From: Streptomyces sp. SM11
GTDB lineage: Bacteria; Actinomycetota; Actinomycetes; Streptomycetales; Streptomycetaceae
Direction: 5' to 3'
Assembly: GCF_002910905.1 (NCBI RefSeq)
Contig: NZ_NEUE01000042.1
Location: 1 to 45,758 of the forward strand
DNA length: 45,758 bases
Shown here: piece by piece, positions 45,608 through 45,758 of the stretch
How the letters are laid out: every line of letters begins with the position of its first letter
Numbering within the stretch: the stretch's first letter is position 1
Notes under the pieces: model-generated
Seen by the model: the letters and a program-made list of their open reading frames with translations, nothing else
Database searches by the model: none
Told to the model about the DNA's origin: nothing
Program-made: the position numbers and the translations under genes

Positions 45608-45758
45608 TCAGGTATGCGGAGGCGCGAGCCGGCCCAGCAGCGCCCGCGCCTCGCGCACCGCGTCCTCGGCGCTCTCCCGGCCGCCCCGGCCGAACGCCTC
45701 CGTGAATGCCGGTACACCCAGGACGGCCCGCGCCGCCGCCGTGACGCGGTCCACGTCG
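45608..45758 (-). CDS. C-terminal tail of a gene beginning beyond the window
   Basis: The minus strand reads DVDRVTAAARAVLGVPAFTE then AFGRGGRESAEDAVREARAL and ends LGRLAPPHT with a stop at 45608-45610. The AxAVLG...F..A...GR....EAV..A.ALL pattern is that of the C-terminal end of AfsR/LuxR-like ATPase regulators, so an activator of that kind is likely. Too short to be sure. Confidence 0.6.
   Translation of the reverse strand, partial: DVDRVTAAARAVLGVPAFTEAFGRGGRESAEDAVREARALLGRLAPPHT

Noticed and set aside
1..45758. CRISPR array
   Set aside because: Repeats seen are short tandem units (for example 6501-6563 and 15661-15712) without unique spacers of constant length; no cas genes.

Overview
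The window is a GC-rich actinobacterial chromosome segment, almost certainly Streptomyces. The evidence is the codon bias, the start-codon mix (ATG/GTG), and familiar Streptomyces neighbourhoods: flotillin with a giant ATPase, tadA with its deaminase-associated protein and upp, LytR_C next to a VapB-like protein, cobL-cobM, and an AfsR/SARP gene. It is interrupted by a 20.3-kb integrated element whose DNA is visibly more AT-rich in its intergenic parts.

Left chromosomal arm (1-19451). From the left edge: a giant ATPase cut by the window edge, a flotillin and a YqiJ/NfeD-like membrane OB-fold protein (all minus strand); a PucR-type regulator; a TerB-like protein; a second-type hemC; a two-gene K+/H+ antiporter unit (TrkA_C subunit plus CPA2 antiporter); a flavoprotein; a RibD/DHFR-like reductase; tRNA-Ser(CGA); tadA and its partner; a small conserved protein; upp; a LytR_C membrane protein; a VapB-like protein; a secreted M28 peptidase; and the 3' part of an HhH-GPD DNA-glycosylase gene.

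Integrated element (about 19452-39735). A large serine integrase sits next to the left junction. The HhH-GPD gene is split: its last ~177 codons lie left of the element and its first 39 codons lie right of it. This allows the junctions to be placed on a 5-bp core, TGGTC, and the attP of the circular form to be rebuilt; that attP has a perfect 9-bp inverted repeat around the core. Inside, the element carries several modules. One is a ParA/RHH partition operon with a HEPN-motif protein and an iteron-like intergenic region. A divergent small RHH/coiled-coil operon faces it. Next is an orphan gene containing a 17-bp perfect inverted repeat. A cargo-like patch holds a DUF6602-type nuclease candidate, an NPCBM-like membrane protein and a small membrane peptide. 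A nine-gene minus-strand operon follows, with a VirD4/HerA-type ATPase, a replication-relaxation protein and several small membrane or basic proteins. Two TetR regulators come next, one with a 5' UTR that can hide its own Shine-Dalgarno. Last is a regulatory block of two HATPase proteins, a resolvase-like protein, an XRE/DUF5753 regulator and a DUF397 protein. I see no FtsK-type TraB and no VirB-like channel genes, so the transfer route is unclear.

Right chromosomal arm (39736-45758). The 5' piece of the HhH-GPD gene is followed by a decayed stretch with a truncated YCII-like gene, then cobL-cobM of cobalamin biosynthesis, an SDR tail fragment, a C-terminally anchored membrane protein, a truncated SARP regulator, a membrane-anchored endonuclease/exonuclease/phosphatase protein, and the C-terminal tail of another gene at the window edge. 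The broken genes cluster here.
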